From Acinetobacter rudis (GTDB lineage: Bacteria > Pseudomonadota > Gammaproteobacteria > Pseudomonadales > Moraxellaceae), in the NCBI RefSeq assembly GCF_000829675.1, contig NZ_BBRX01000021.1, positions 1 to 64,000 of the forward strand: a DNA stretch of 64,000 bases. Direction: 5' to 3'. Position numbers and translations under genes: made by a program. This document shows, one piece after another, positions 43,814 to 54,328 of the stretch (position 1 is its first letter; each line of letters starts with the position of its first letter). The notes beneath the pieces were generated by a model, which searched no databases, was not told the DNA's origin, and worked only from the letters and a program-made list of their open reading frames with translations.

Positions 43814-46800
43814 ATGAATACAGCTACAATATTTACTCCAAAGAAGATTCCAACAAAACAAATTTCACTTGAAGATAAGTACCTCAATGATGTTGGTACT
43901 GCTTTCATGACAGGCATTCAGGCCTTGGTGCGTTTACCCCTCGCGCAAATACGGCGAGATACTATAAACGGTGATCATACGGCTGGTTTTATTTCTGGTT
44001 ATCGTGGTTCTCCTTTAGGAAATTACGATAATTTGCTCTGGCAAGTTAAAGGCATCCTTAAAGACCATCATGTTGTTTTTCAACCTGGCGTAAATGAAGA
44101 TCTAGCTGCTACAGCAGTTTGGGGTACTCAACAAGCTAATCTCTCAGGTCAGGGTAAATATGATGGTGTGACTTCTTGGTGGTATGGCAAAGGTCCTGGT
44201 GTAGATCGCTCAGGAGATGTTCTACGTCATGCAAATCTTGCTGGAACATCGGAACATGGTGGTGTGGTTGCATTCTTTGGTGATGATCACTCCTGCAAAT
44301 CTTCGAGTATTCCACATCAGTCAGAACACGTCATGATCGGATGTGGTATTGCAATTTTTTACCCAGCTTCCATTCAGCAAATTCTTGATTTAGGCGTTCA
44401 TGCGGTGGCTATGTCGCGCTTTGCTGGTATATGGACTTCAATGAAATTGGTGAGTGAAATTGTTGAAACCTCAGCTTCTGTTCATGTCAATTTAGATCGA
44501 GTCGTCCCTGTTTTACCGAAAAATGTTCAGATGCCCGAAGATGGTGTACATATTCGCTGGCCGGATCATGGTATTCAACAGGAAGAACGTCTTTACCAAT
44601 ATCGCCTACCTGCAGTATTGGCTTATGCACGTGAAAATCAATTAAACCAAGTGACATGGCAATGTTCGGATGCACGTATTGGTATTGCTGCGAGTGGTAA
44701 AGGTTATTTAGATACGATCGAAGCTCTTCGTATTTTAGGAATTGAAGGAGAAACAGCTCAACAACTTGGACTGAGAGTATATCAAGTTACTTTAATTTGG
44801 CCTTTAGAACCGCAAGGTCTGCGTGAGTTTGCTGAAGGTTTAGAGGAGTTGATCGTTGTAGAAGAAAAACGTCCTATCCTTGAAGCTCAAATTAAAGACG
44901 AGTTATACGCACTTCCAGATGATAAACGCCCGCGTGTCATCGGCAAGGCTTGTCATGGAAAAGGTGAATGGAGTACCGCTATAGATGAGGCGCCTTTAAT
45001 GGGGCACTATGAATTTCAACCTGAACCTATTGCAAAAATGTTGGCAGCTCGCTTCTTGCTATTAGATATTGCAGAGACGTTAAAAGTGCAAATTCGAAAT
45101 AGAGTTGAGTTATTACAAAAAGCAGAACAAGATTCACGGCGTATTCTTGATATTGTAGAACGTAAGCCTTTCTTTTGTAGCGGTTGTCCTCACAACTCAT
45201 CCACAGCTATACCTGAAGGTAGCCGTGCATTAGGTGGGATTGGCTGTCATTTTATTGCTGTTTCACTTGATCGTGGTACAGAAACTTTCTCGCATATGGG
45301 GGGCGAAGGCATAAGTTGGGCAGGTGCTTCTCATTTCACTCATGAAAAACATATTTTTGCCAATCTAGGTGATGGAACATATTTTCATTCAGGTTATCTA
45401 GCAATACGCCAAGCGATCGCGGCCAAATTGAATATTACCTACAAAATTCTGTATAACGATGCCGTTGCCATGACTGGCGGACAGCATGTCGATGGTCATC
45501 TTAGTGTAGCACAGTTAACACGACAACTAGATGCAGAAGGTATTCAAAAGCAAGTCATCGTCACTGATGAACCTGAATTGATTCATGCCGAAGAAGGGAT
45601 TGCTGATCAGGTAGAAATTTATCACAGAAATGAGTTGGATGAGGTTCAACGTAAATTACGAGAGATCTCTGGTGTTACAGCTTTAATTTATGTTCAAACG
45701 TGTGCCAGTGAAAAACGTCGTCGCCGTAAACGCAATGCCTACCCAGATGTTGCAGAGCGAGCTTTTATCAATCATGAAATTTGTGAAGGCTGCGGTGACT
45801 GTTCTAAACAATCTAATTGTTTGTCTATTGAACCCGTTGAGACAGCATTAGGGACCAAGCGTCAAATCAATCAAAGTAATTGCAACAAAGACTTCTCTTG
45901 TGTAAATGGATTCTGCCCAAGTTTTGTGACAGTCCATACTCGAGATATGAAACGTCCAGATCGCTTTGACGGTATTGCAGAGGGTTGGCCAGAAAAACCC
46001 ATGATTGCTGAACTTCATCAACACCCCATCCGTATCATGGTCGGTGGCGTTGGTGGTACGGGTGTGGTCACCGCAGGTGCTTTACTCGGGATGGCAGCTC
46101 ATTTAGAGGGAAAAGCTTCTCGTATTATGGATATGGCAGGACTTGCTCAAAAAGGAGGTACAGTATATTCCTACGTCCAACTTGCCACAGAAGATGATCA
46201 GATTTCATCCACCAAAATTCCAGCTGGTCTATGTGATGTCTTAATCGGTGCAGATGCAATTGTCGCAGGGAGTAATGCAGCGCTTTCACGTTTAAAACAA
46301 GATGCTGTAATAATCGTCAATGAGGACACCTCTCCTACTTCTGATTTTCTTGAGTCTCGTGATTGGTATGCTCCGATTAATGATTTAATCAATCGGCTGC
46401 GCGGTCGTACTACGCCAGATAAGCTTATATCTTTGCCTGTAACACGGATTGCCATACAGGTACTTGGCGATGCCATCTTTGCAAATCAAATATTACTGGG
46501 TATGGCTTGGCAATCAGGTCAAATCCCACTACAGCGTGAAAGTGTGGAGAAAGCCATTCATCTTAATGGCGTTGCTGCGGAAAAAAATCTTGAAGCTTTT
46601 CGCATTGGTTGTCATCTGATCAGCGATCCTAACTTGGTGAAAGGCATCATTGCAACAATACCCGTCTGGACTAAACCTACGACATTGGCTGAATTAGTTG
46701 CTGACCGTTCCCATCGTCTTGCTGAGTATTGGAATCAAGATTATGCAGTGCAGTATAAAACGCTTGTGGAACAGGCAGCCAAAACATTGTCAGATGAGTT

Positions 46801-47293
46801 TGCTGAAACAATCGCTACGCAGCTATATCGGGTCATGGCATATAAAGATGAATACGAAGTTGCCCGCTTACTCACAGGAAAAAGCTTTAAACAATCTATT
46901 GAAGCGCAGTTTGGTAAAGGCCTACGCTTAAGTTATCACTTAGCACCTGCAACATTCGGTGCAAATGATGCCAAACGTAAACGTACTTTTGGATATTGGA
47001 TGCGTATTCCACTGATGGTTTTTGCTCGTCTACGGTGGTTGCGAGAGACATTTCTTGATCCATTTGCCTTACAGCTTGAGCGTCAAAAAGAACGTGCTTG
47101 GCGTGATCGTTATATCGCCTTTGTCAAAGCCATAAGTTCTGCACCTGAAAGTTATGATCTTTCTGTCGCTCAGCAAATCGCCCAATTACCCGCCGAGGTA
47201 CGAGGTTTTGGCCATGTTAAAATGCAAGCGATGGAAACGACGACTCAACGTTGGGATCAACTTGCATTGAACCTAGAAAAACAGCATCCGTAA
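43814..47293 (+). CDS. Indolepyruvate:ferredoxin oxidoreductase, fused subunits
   Basis: A 1159-residue enzyme that oxidatively decarboxylates aryl-2-oxo acids (indolepyruvate, phenylpyruvate) to acyl-CoA using TPP and iron-sulphur clusters. The N-terminal two thirds are the IorA-like part: GYRGSPLGNYD, FFCSGCPHNSS, and GDGTYFHSG in the TPP domain. CEGCGDCSKQSNC is an Fe-S site. The C-terminal third is IorB-like, with GGVGGTGVVTAGALLGMAAH. The fused form is common in Proteobacteria. AGGAGA lies before the ATG. Probable role: aromatic amino-acid breakdown. Confidence 0.93.
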   Translation: MNTATIFTPKKIPTKQISLEDKYLNDVGTAFMTGIQALVRLPLAQIRRDTINGDHTAGFISGYRGSPLGNYDNLLWQVKGILKDHHVVFQPGVNEDLAATAVWGTQQANLSGQGKYDGVTSWWYGKGPGVDRSGDVLRHANLAGTSEHGGVVAFFGDDHSCKSSSIPHQSEHVMIGCGIAIFYPASIQQILDLGVHAVAMSRFAGIWTSMKLVSEIVETSASVHVNLDRVVPVLPKNVQMPEDGVHIRWPDHGIQQEERLYQYRLPAVLAYARENQLNQVTWQCSDARIGIAASGKGYLDTIEALRILGIEGETAQQLGLRVYQVTLIWPLEPQGLREFAEGLEELIVVEEKRPILEAQIKDELYALPDDKRPRVIGKACHGKGEWSTAIDEAPLMGHYEFQPEPIAKMLAARFLLLDIAETLKVQIRNRVELLQKAEQDSRRILDIVERKPFFCSGCPHNSSTAIPEGSRALGGIGCHFIAVSLDRGTETFSHMGGEGISWAGASHFTHEKHIFANLGDGTYFHSGYLAIRQAIAAKLNITYKILYNDAVAMTGGQHVDGHLSVAQLTRQLDAEGIQKQVIVTDEPELIHAEEGIADQVEIYHRNELDEVQRKLREISGVTALIYVQTCASEKRRRRKRNAYPDVAERAFINHEICEGCGDCSKQSNCLSIEPVETALGTKRQINQSNCNKDFSCVNGFCPSFVTVHTRDMKRPDRFDGIAEGWPEKPMIAELHQHPIRIMVGGVGGTGVVTAGALLGMAAHLEGKASRIMDMAGLAQKGGTVYSYVQLATEDDQISSTKIPAGLCDVLIGADAIVAGSNAALSRLKQDAVIIVNEDTSPTSDFLESRDWYAPINDLINRLRGRTTPDKLISLPVTRIAIQVLGDAIFANQILLGMAWQSGQIPLQRESVEKAIHLNGVAAEKNLEAFRIGCHLISDPNLVKGIIATIPVWTKPTTLAELVADRSHRLAEYWNQDYAVQYKTLVEQAAKTLSDEFAETIATQLYRVMAYKDEYEVARLLTGKSFKQSIEAQFGKGLRLSYHLAPATFGANDAKRKRTFGYWMRIPLMVFARLRWLRETFLDPFALQLERQKERAWRDRYIAFVKAISSAPESYDLSVAQQIAQLPAEVRGFGHVKMQAMETTTQRWDQLALNLEKQHP

Positions 47294-47707
47294 ACTAAAC
47301 TTTCAATAACCGCTGTGACAGGGTCAAACTTCAGTTGTATGGATATGTCACGGCGGCCTAATCTTTCTCATTTCATCATAAGCTTGCACGCATCTGAAGC
47401 GTGCATAGCCATGATTTTAATTTTTGAGCGATTAAAAAAGGATGTTTGTCGTAATACCACTTACGGTAACTTATCCGTGAATAATACTGAGTGACACGAA
47501 GATGATCAGAACTAGAACCTCTCCTTCTATCATCGGATCGCTTTTTCTTACATCGATCAATAGATCAAACGCCATAGATCAACAGTAATCGTTTACATGG
47601 AGTTTGTGGATTGCATTTTTTGAAAGTATTCATTACCACTTTCTCTATATATGCAAGTGTAGGTTTTCACCATAATTCTGTCCAGTTCTCATCGGGACAT
47701 TAAATTT
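47294..47707. other. Intergenic region
   Basis: No gene is supported in these 410 bases. A short hairpin (GCACGC ... GCGTGC, 47385-47403) about 90 bases after the oxidoreductase stop may be a weak terminator. The efflux-operon promoter should lie near the right end. Confidence 0.4.
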
Positions 47708-49186
47708 ATGGTTAATTTCACACGCTATATCTTCCACCGTAAACAGTTGTTTACACGCCCTCAAAACGCTTTATCCATTTCCATCTATTCATTCATGGTT
47801 GTTCTACTCTCTGGTTGTGCAACTGGTAATCATATCGTTGCTAAACAACGTGTGTTGAATTTGGATCAAATGAATGTTGGTACAGATTTTACTGCAAGGC
47901 AGACTCAGCATTCGAATGACCACATGGCTTGGTGGACGACTTGGCAAGATCCACAGCTCAATAGATTAATGCAATTGATCGATGGTAACCCACCGAGTCT
48001 TGAGATTGCACAAGCTAGATTTGATCGAGCCTTAGCATTATTAGATTTAAGTCAAACCAATCGACAGGTACAAGGTGGTGTTTCAGCGGCTGCAACAGCA
48101 GATCGCTATCCAGACCATTCGACTTATCCTGATACATATGCGGGCAAAACGGGATCATCCGGCAACCTTCTACTCTCTTTAAGTTGGCATTTAGATTTTT
48201 GGGGAAAATGGAAAGCCCTCAATCAGGCAAATGCATCAAATATCGATGCTGCTGAATTTGCAATACAAGATGCACAGCTCAGTTTACATACTGCAATTGC
48301 CAGTAATTACCTGCAGTGGTACATGACCAATGAATTAGTCAATAATCAACGGCGTCACATTTCTATTTTGAAACGCTTAGTTGAATTAACTAAACAAAAA
48401 AGAAATGCGGGTTTAGCCACCAACAGCATGGTTATTCAAGCGCAATTAAACTTATTAACGCAACAAAAGGCATTACCTGAACTACAACGCAAAGTGCATT
48501 TGTACCGACATACGATTGCAACGCTATTGGGACAGCCCCCCTCATATGCTGACAATTGGTCTGCTCCTCAACTACGGCTTAAACCAGAGTTAAAAGTCAT
48601 TACGCCTTTACCGCTCAATTGGATTGGCCAACGTCCTGATATCCAATTGAAACGGAAAAATCTAGAAGCAATGTTATCTATGACGGAAGTTGCTCGTGCT
48701 AGTTTTTATCCTGATATTGATTTAACTGCTGTAGTGGGTTTGCAAAGCTTAGGCTTGGATTATTTATTCAGAGCCGGTAGTCGAACAGCTGCGATTGGGC
48801 CTGCAATCAATCTGCCGATCTTTGAGCAAAATCGTTTAAGAGCTGAATTAAAAAGCAAAGTCGCTGATTATGATGAAGCAATTGCACAGTACAACCAAAA
48901 CCTCCTCATCGCAATTCAACAAACCACCGACCATCTACAACAATTAAATACGGCCACTCAGCAACGAGTGTTGAGTGTGCAGTCTGCAAATGCAAGTTCA
49001 GAACTCAGGAATATCCAGCGTGAGTTGCTAAAGAAAGGTCTCAGCACTCAACAAGATGAATTGCTGGCTGAATTAAATCAGTTAGAGAAAGCAGTTGACC
49101 TGATTCAGATTAACCAACAAATGACGATGACTCAAATTGAACTTACCCACTCACTTGGGGGTTATTGGGCATTTTCAACAAAGTAA
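47708..49186 (+). CDS. Outer-membrane efflux lipoprotein, NodT/TolC family
   Basis: A 492-residue outer-membrane channel component. An N-terminal hydrophobic stretch ends in the lipobox LLSGCATG, so it is a lipoprotein. Two OEP repeats follow (WWTTWQDPQLNRLM, later FYPDIDLTAVVGLQSLG and INLPIFEQNRLRAEL). It is the first gene of a three-gene EmrABC-like drug efflux operon and would form the exit duct for the HlyD/MFS pair encoded next. Confidence 0.92.
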   Translation: MVNFTRYIFHRKQLFTRPQNALSISIYSFMVVLLSGCATGNHIVAKQRVLNLDQMNVGTDFTARQTQHSNDHMAWWTTWQDPQLNRLMQLIDGNPPSLEIAQARFDRALALLDLSQTNRQVQGGVSAAATADRYPDHSTYPDTYAGKTGSSGNLLLSLSWHLDFWGKWKALNQANASNIDAAEFAIQDAQLSLHTAIASNYLQWYMTNELVNNQRRHISILKRLVELTKQKRNAGLATNSMVIQAQLNLLTQQKALPELQRKVHLYRHTIATLLGQPPSYADNWSAPQLRLKPELKVITPLPLNWIGQRPDIQLKRKNLEAMLSMTEVARASFYPDIDLTAVVGLQSLGLDYLFRAGSRTAAIGPAINLPIFEQNRLRAELKSKVADYDEAIAQYNQNLLIAIQQTTDHLQQLNTATQQRVLSVQSANASSELRNIQRELLKKGLSTQQDELLAELNQLEKAVDLIQINQQMTMTQIELTHSLGGYWAFSTK

Positions 49187-49200
49187 AAAAGGGCAAAGAC

Positions 49201-50340
49201 ATGACAGACGTTCAGAAGACTGAAATAGATTCACCTCAAGCAACGCGCAAAAAAAGATTAGTCATTGTATCAAGTCTAATCGTGTTGCTTGGTGCTGGCA
49301 CAGGGGCTTATTATCTGTTCACGGACGATCATACACAAAGTACAGATAATGCCTACGTTAATGGCCATATTATCGATATTAACTCTAGGATCGCGGGCTC
49401 AGTAGTAAAAATTAAAGTCGATAATACCGACCGTGTTCGTGCTGGCGATGAATTGGTTGCACTTGATCAAAGTGACACAGAAATTGAGCTTGCAGCGGCA
49501 CAGGCCGATTTAGCCCAAGTTCGCCGTGAAGTTGCCGCGTTATATAGTAAACAACAACAGAGCAATACAGTTATTAAAACTGAAAAAATACAGCATGCTG
49601 CAGCATTATCTGATCTAAACGCTCGGCAGGGTTTAGCACAGCAAAACCTGATAACAAAAGAAGAATTACGACATGCGCAAGATGCCGTGAAATTGGCTCA
49701 GAGTCGAGTTGAGCAAGCGATTGCCAATCAAGCAGAAATTACAGTACAAACCTCGGGCAGTACGGTAGATACCCACCCGAGTGTGCTGGTTGCAAAAGAA
49801 AGAGTTTCACAAGCACAGTTAAATTTAAAACGAACTGCAATCTATTCTCCTGTTGCAGGCATGGTGGCACAAAGGACAGTTCAGCCAGGCCAACAGATTC
49901 ATGTAGGTGAAAAGTTGATGTCTGTGATACCACTTGATCAAATGTGGATTGATGCCAACTTTAAAGAAACCCAATTAAAAGGCATTTGCCCTGGTCAACC
50001 AGCTGAAATTACGGTCGACAGTTATGGGCGTAAAGTTAAATATCGTGGAACTGTACAAGATATTATGGCGGGTAGTGGTTCTGCCTTTTCGGTATTGCCC
50101 TCTCAGAATGCGACTGGAAACTGGATTAAAGTGGTTCAACGTGTTCCTGTTCGAATTTATCTCGATGCCAAGGAACTGAAACAGAACCCATTACGCATAG
50201 GTTTATCTGCTGAAGTCACTGTTGATACGTCTAGCTGCGTTAAAAATGTAAAAAATGATACTCCTGAACAGAAAAAAACCGATGGCTCGAAGCTTGTTAC
50301 GCAAATGAATAAGGGTGATTCTCTCATCCGTCAGGAGTAG
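49201..50340 (+). CDS. HlyD/EmrA-family membrane fusion protein
   Basis: A periplasmic adaptor, 379 residues from the ATG at 49201. It has one N-terminal membrane helix (LVIVSSLIVLLGAGTGAYYL), a lipoyl/barrel-sandwich half (STDNAYVNGHI), a coiled-coil hairpin and the second half (RTAIYSPVAGMVAQR). It bridges the DHA2 pump and the outer-membrane channel. A start 12 codons earlier at 49165 would overlap the upstream gene; 49201 was preferred because GGGC lies just before it. Confidence 0.92.
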   Translation: MTDVQKTEIDSPQATRKKRLVIVSSLIVLLGAGTGAYYLFTDDHTQSTDNAYVNGHIIDINSRIAGSVVKIKVDNTDRVRAGDELVALDQSDTEIELAAAQADLAQVRREVAALYSKQQQSNTVIKTEKIQHAAALSDLNARQGLAQQNLITKEELRHAQDAVKLAQSRVEQAIANQAEITVQTSGSTVDTHPSVLVAKERVSQAQLNLKRTAIYSPVAGMVAQRTVQPGQQIHVGEKLMSVIPLDQMWIDANFKETQLKGICPGQPAEITVDSYGRKVKYRGTVQDIMAGSGSAFSVLPSQNATGNWIKVVQRVPVRIYLDAKELKQNPLRIGLSAEVTVDTSSCVKNVKNDTPEQKKTDGSKLVTQMNKGDSLIRQE

Positions 50341-50344
50341 TGCA

Positions 50345-51874
50345 ATGTCTTCTCTATCAAAACGTCCACTTCAACCGTTATCTGGCTTTACTCTAATTAT
50401 TGCAACTATTGCCATTAGCTTAGCCTCTTTTATGGCGGTTACGGATATCACCATTGCAAACGTTTCTATTCCGAGTATTTCAGGAAACCTTGGAGTTAGC
50501 CCTGAAATTGGCGAATGGGCGATTACATTTTTTGCGATTGCCAACTCAATTTGTATCCCCTTAACGGGGTGGCTATCTCGTCGTTTTGGACAAGTACGGC
50601 TTTTTATTATGTCTGTGGTGGCTTTTACCATTGCTTCAGCCTTATGTGGACTGGCACAAAGTTTTGAGAGCTTAATCGCCTTTCGAATTTTACAAGGGAT
50701 GGTTTCGGGACCTATTGTCCCCTTGAGCCAAGCACTATTGGTGGCGATCTTCCCTGAAAATAAGCGCACACTGGCTTTGTCGATGTGGGCAATGACCAAT
50801 ATGGCTGGCCCTGTGGCAGGGCCAATACTGGGCGGATGGCTGACCGATGCTTATAGCTGGCCATGGATCTTCTACGTTAACTTACCTATAGGGATCTTAG
50901 TTGTTTTAATCACAGGCTTTGTGCTCAAAGGACGTGAAACCACCACCACCAAACTTCCGATTGATTTACGTGGATTGATTTTATTGGCACTTGCAATTGG
51001 AACTTTGCAATTAACACTTGATCGTGGGCGAATTTTAGATTGGTTCTCTTCCCCATTTATTGTGACTTCAACCATTATCTGTATTTTAAGCTTTATTTTC
51101 TTTGTGATTTGGGAATCTGGAGATAAACATCCGATTATTGATTTAAGTCTATTTAAATATCGAAATTTCACGATTGGGACGATCGCAGTTGCAATTGGCT
51201 TTGGTTTCTATTTTGCAGCGTTAGTGCTTTTGCCATTATGGCTTCAAATTGATTTGAACTACACTGCAACATGGGCGGGTATGGCCACGGCGCCGATGGG
51301 GATCTTTGGGATTCTATTGGCTCCCTTACTGGGTCGATGGGTACAGCGTAACGATGCCCGTATCTTTGCAAGTTTGGCCTTTATCGCTTGGTCACTTGTT
51401 GCTTGGTGGCGAACATCAATGACCACACAAGTCGATATGGAAACTATCGCACTGATCTGTCTCGCCCAAGGTATTGGCATTGGCTTATTCTTAACGCCTC
51501 TGGTCTCATTGTCCTTAAATGGTATTCCACCTGAGAAGATCGCTGCTGCCTCTGGCTTACAAACCTCTATTCGTATGATGTCAGGGAGTCTAATTGCCTC
51601 ACTTGCGCAAACTTATTGGGATCAACGTTCTCGTTATTACCAAAACGTACTGGTTGATTCTTTACATGATGATCATCCTGTGGTTCAACAAGGGTTAACG
51701 CATTTAAATAATCAGAGCCTTGATTCTCAACAATCATGGACCGTTATTTGGAGGGAAACCATTGTTCAAGCAGATATGTTGGCTTTAAATGATTTTTTCC
51801 TTTGGTCAAGTATTGCATTTGCACTCTCCATCGCACTGATTTGGTTTGCAAAAAGCTCACATTCTGCAAAGTGA
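50345..51874 (+). CDS. DHA2-family MFS drug efflux pump (EmrB-like)
   Basis: A 509-residue proton-driven exporter with 14 membrane helices. DITIANVSIPSI (motif D1), GWLSRRFGQVRLF (motif A) and the GPVAGPILGGWL motif C mark the DHA2 drug:H+ antiporter group. Start at 50345 chosen; the reading from 50315 overlaps the adaptor gene. With the adaptor and channel it makes a complete tripartite pump. Substrates are not predictable from sequence. Confidence 0.93.
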   Translation: MSSLSKRPLQPLSGFTLIIATIAISLASFMAVTDITIANVSIPSISGNLGVSPEIGEWAITFFAIANSICIPLTGWLSRRFGQVRLFIMSVVAFTIASALCGLAQSFESLIAFRILQGMVSGPIVPLSQALLVAIFPENKRTLALSMWAMTNMAGPVAGPILGGWLTDAYSWPWIFYVNLPIGILVVLITGFVLKGRETTTTKLPIDLRGLILLALAIGTLQLTLDRGRILDWFSSPFIVTSTIICILSFIFFVIWESGDKHPIIDLSLFKYRNFTIGTIAVAIGFGFYFAALVLLPLWLQIDLNYTATWAGMATAPMGIFGILLAPLLGRWVQRNDARIFASLAFIAWSLVAWWRTSMTTQVDMETIALICLAQGIGIGLFLTPLVSLSLNGIPPEKIAAASGLQTSIRMMSGSLIASLAQTYWDQRSRYYQNVLVDSLHDDHPVVQQGLTHLNNQSLDSQQSWTVIWRETIVQADMLALNDFFLWSSIAFALSIALIWFAKSSHSAK

Positions 51875-51922
51875 TGAAAATGAAGTCGACAAGCATCCTG
51901 TAATTCATCTGTAGAAATCAGC

Positions 51923-51962
51923 AATAAAAGGCTTATGCAGTTCTGTATAAGCCTTTTATTTT
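51923..51962. terminator. Terminator of efflux operon
   Basis: The arms AATAAAAGGCTTATGCAG and TGTATAAGCCTTTTATT form a long hairpin with T-rich ends. The rest of 51875-52244 holds no gene. Confidence 0.85.
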
Positions 51963-52244
51963 GGCCAGTAAATAATGCTGTTTAAATACATCAGATACAA
52001 AGAAAAATACTTTAGATCTCCTCCTTTTAAATGTGAGCACGATGTTGTTCCTCTACCCATGGATAGAGTAAATACATAACACATTGAGTTGTATCACAAA
52101 TATTCTTAGAAATTTTTTTAGTGAAAAAACACCAGGAGTAAAGTGATTTCTGTAAGTTCTGAGTCAACATTATTTTTTGAAATTTCATAGGATTTATGAT
52201 TTGATTTATAAAAATTATGCATATAGGTCATAAAGGAAACGTTA

Positions 52245-53351
52245 ATGAAAAGTTTGTTGAATAAAGTCAGTCAACACGTCTTAACGAGATTTGATCAAGT
52301 CACGGGTATAGAGAAACCTAAACTATATTTTAATGAAAAAGGCGAACTAAGTCCGACCATAGAAAATCTGAGCCAACTTCATCAAAAATATCGTCCTACG
52401 CCGTGGTTATCCAACAGACATATGCATTTGCTTTATTTTGATGTGATCAAAAAACGCAGTATATCTTTAGATTATGATCATCTTGAGCATTTAACCATGC
52501 AAGATGGTGGCATTACTGCAATTGCATGGTTAGGCGCAGAACTTGCCCCAGATACCCCGACCATACTGATCTTACATACGATTACAGGTACCCCTGAGAG
52601 TATGAGCGAATTGGTGCAAGACTTACACCGCTATACTGGGTGGCGTATTGCATTATGTTTACGACGTGGTCATGCGGGCTTACCTATGCCTGTACCAAAA
52701 ATCAATTTATTCGGTTCAACGGATGACCTTCGTGAACAAATAAAATTTATTCAAGACAAATATCCCTCTTCAACCTTATATGGAATGGGATCATCTGCAG
52801 GGACTGGATTACTGGTACGCTATTTAGGAGAAGATGGAGATAAAACCCCGTTAAAAGCAGCATTTGCTTTATGTCCTGGATACAATACTGAGTTAGGATT
52901 TAGTTCTGTACATCCCTTTTATAGCAAAGTGATGACCAAAAAAATTATTAATAAATTTATTCAGCCGTATCAAACAACGTGGAAAAACACAAAATCTCTT
53001 TCCAAAGTTTTGGAAAGTAAATCATTGTTCGATTTTGAGCAGACCTATTTTGAATTGGCGGGTTATCAAGATTATGAAACATACTCCAATGCGACCAATC
53101 CGATTTATGTGCTAGAAAATATTACAACCCCTTTACTGGTTCTAAATTCAGAAGATGATCCCGTATGTAATATTCAAAACTTTGAACCATACAAAGATAC
53201 TGTGAAAAACATGTCGAATATCGCTGTAGTGACGACAAAAAAAGGAAGTCATTGCGGATTTTATCAAGGTTTATTAGAAACCCGTTCATGGGCATCAAAA
53301 CTCGCAGCTGATTTTTTCTTACTTGAGGCCAAAAAACATACGCATCTATGA
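52245..53351 (+). CDS. Alpha/beta hydrolase, YheT-like
   Basis: A 368-residue serine hydrolase. TILILHTITGT forms the oxyanion region, GMGSSAGTGLLVRYLGE contains the nucleophile Ser in a GxSSxG elbow, and late Asp (NSEDDP) and His (KGSHCGF) complete the triad. The pattern is that of YheT/ABHD1-3 hydrolases, esterases acting on lipids. AAAGGAAA precedes the ATG. No operon partner is clear, although the next gene lies 88 bp downstream. Confidence 0.87.
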   Translation: MKSLLNKVSQHVLTRFDQVTGIEKPKLYFNEKGELSPTIENLSQLHQKYRPTPWLSNRHMHLLYFDVIKKRSISLDYDHLEHLTMQDGGITAIAWLGAELAPDTPTILILHTITGTPESMSELVQDLHRYTGWRIALCLRRGHAGLPMPVPKINLFGSTDDLREQIKFIQDKYPSSTLYGMGSSAGTGLLVRYLGEDGDKTPLKAAFALCPGYNTELGFSSVHPFYSKVMTKKIINKFIQPYQTTWKNTKSLSKVLESKSLFDFEQTYFELAGYQDYETYSNATNPIYVLENITTPLLVLNSEDDPVCNIQNFEPYKDTVKNMSNIAVVTTKKGSHCGFYQGLLETRSWASKLAADFFLLEAKKHTHL

Positions 53352-53439
53352 AAAACCATAGCTGTGTTATCAAGCATTCTTCATTTTATAATGTTGAGTG
53401 TATATTATTGGGCAAGTTTTACATCGATTTAATTTAACT

Positions 53440-54138
53440 ATGAGCAGCGCACAATCCGATCATCATCAAGTTCAGCGAGTTGCTACATTTTCAGAACTGA
53501 TCAATACAAAATTTCAAGGAGAGATCAACGCTATTTGTTGGTCTAGATCTTTGGTCGGTGATTTTAAAGAGATTGTGACTCAGCTTGAGTTAAAGGACAA
53601 TGTGACAGAAGTACTCATAGAAGATCTCTTGGCGCTACAACTTTCTGAGCATGGTCATCAAGCAAGGCAAATCATCTTAAATGATATTCAGCGATTAACT
53701 GATTTGGGTGCACTGCCTTGCCTTAATTTACTGAAAAATTACCATCGCGATGAAGAGCTCGATTTTATCTCGACAGATGTGTATTCATATCATGTTGATC
53801 GTTCACCAATCGAAACGGATACTTTTTTATGTACCTATCATGGTGCTGCAAGTGAGATCTTGCCCAACGATCAGGTTGAGCAAAAAGTTTTGATCCCGGA
53901 AATCAGAGAAAAACTTAAAAAACTACATCAGGGTTCAGAAGCTGAATTCGAAACATTTCTAGTCGATAATTTCTTTGATCTACATTATCAACCTAAAGCA
54001 GATGCACAGCCGATCAATCTAGGCGTAGGTCAGCTTTGGCGGCTCGCAGTAGATCACCCTACACAGCAGGTCTTGGGCTGTGTACATCGAGCACCTAATG
54101 AAAAACCGGGTGAATACAGATTGCTTTTGATTTGTTAA
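53440..54138 (+). CDS. DUF1826-like protein
   Basis: A 232-residue soluble protein. The pattern YSYHVDRSPIETDTFLCTY and the C-terminal VHRAPNEKPGEYRLLL are those of DUF1826, whose His/Asp...His/Arg residues suggest an iron/2-oxoglutarate-type fold. The function is unknown; relatives are often placed near zinc-stress genes. The start at 53440 (ATG) was preferred to the GTG at 53398 because the extra 14 residues look unrelated. Confidence 0.75.
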   Translation: MSSAQSDHHQVQRVATFSELINTKFQGEINAICWSRSLVGDFKEIVTQLELKDNVTEVLIEDLLALQLSEHGHQARQIILNDIQRLTDLGALPCLNLLKNYHRDEELDFISTDVYSYHVDRSPIETDTFLCTYHGAASEILPNDQVEQKVLIPEIREKLKKLHQGSEAEFETFLVDNFFDLHYQPKADAQPINLGVGQLWRLAVDHPTQQVLGCVHRAPNEKPGEYRLLLIC

Positions 54139-54328
54139 ATCGACTCGCTATACCACCTGTAATTTTATACGTATCAAGAGATGAGCTGTTTGGTGAGCCA
54201 TCTCTAAACAGATATTGATGACCTATCTAAGTCCCTACCATTTCAGTCAATTATTTTAAAAACACCATAAACTGCTCAGCATCTTCTCGGTCTGTATAAA
54301 ATTGATTAATCGGCTGATCTTTAAGCGC

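Noticed and set aside
54170..54210. Hairpin AGAGAT ... ATCTCT after the DUF1826-like gene as terminator
   Set aside because: Short stem with a long loop and no T run.
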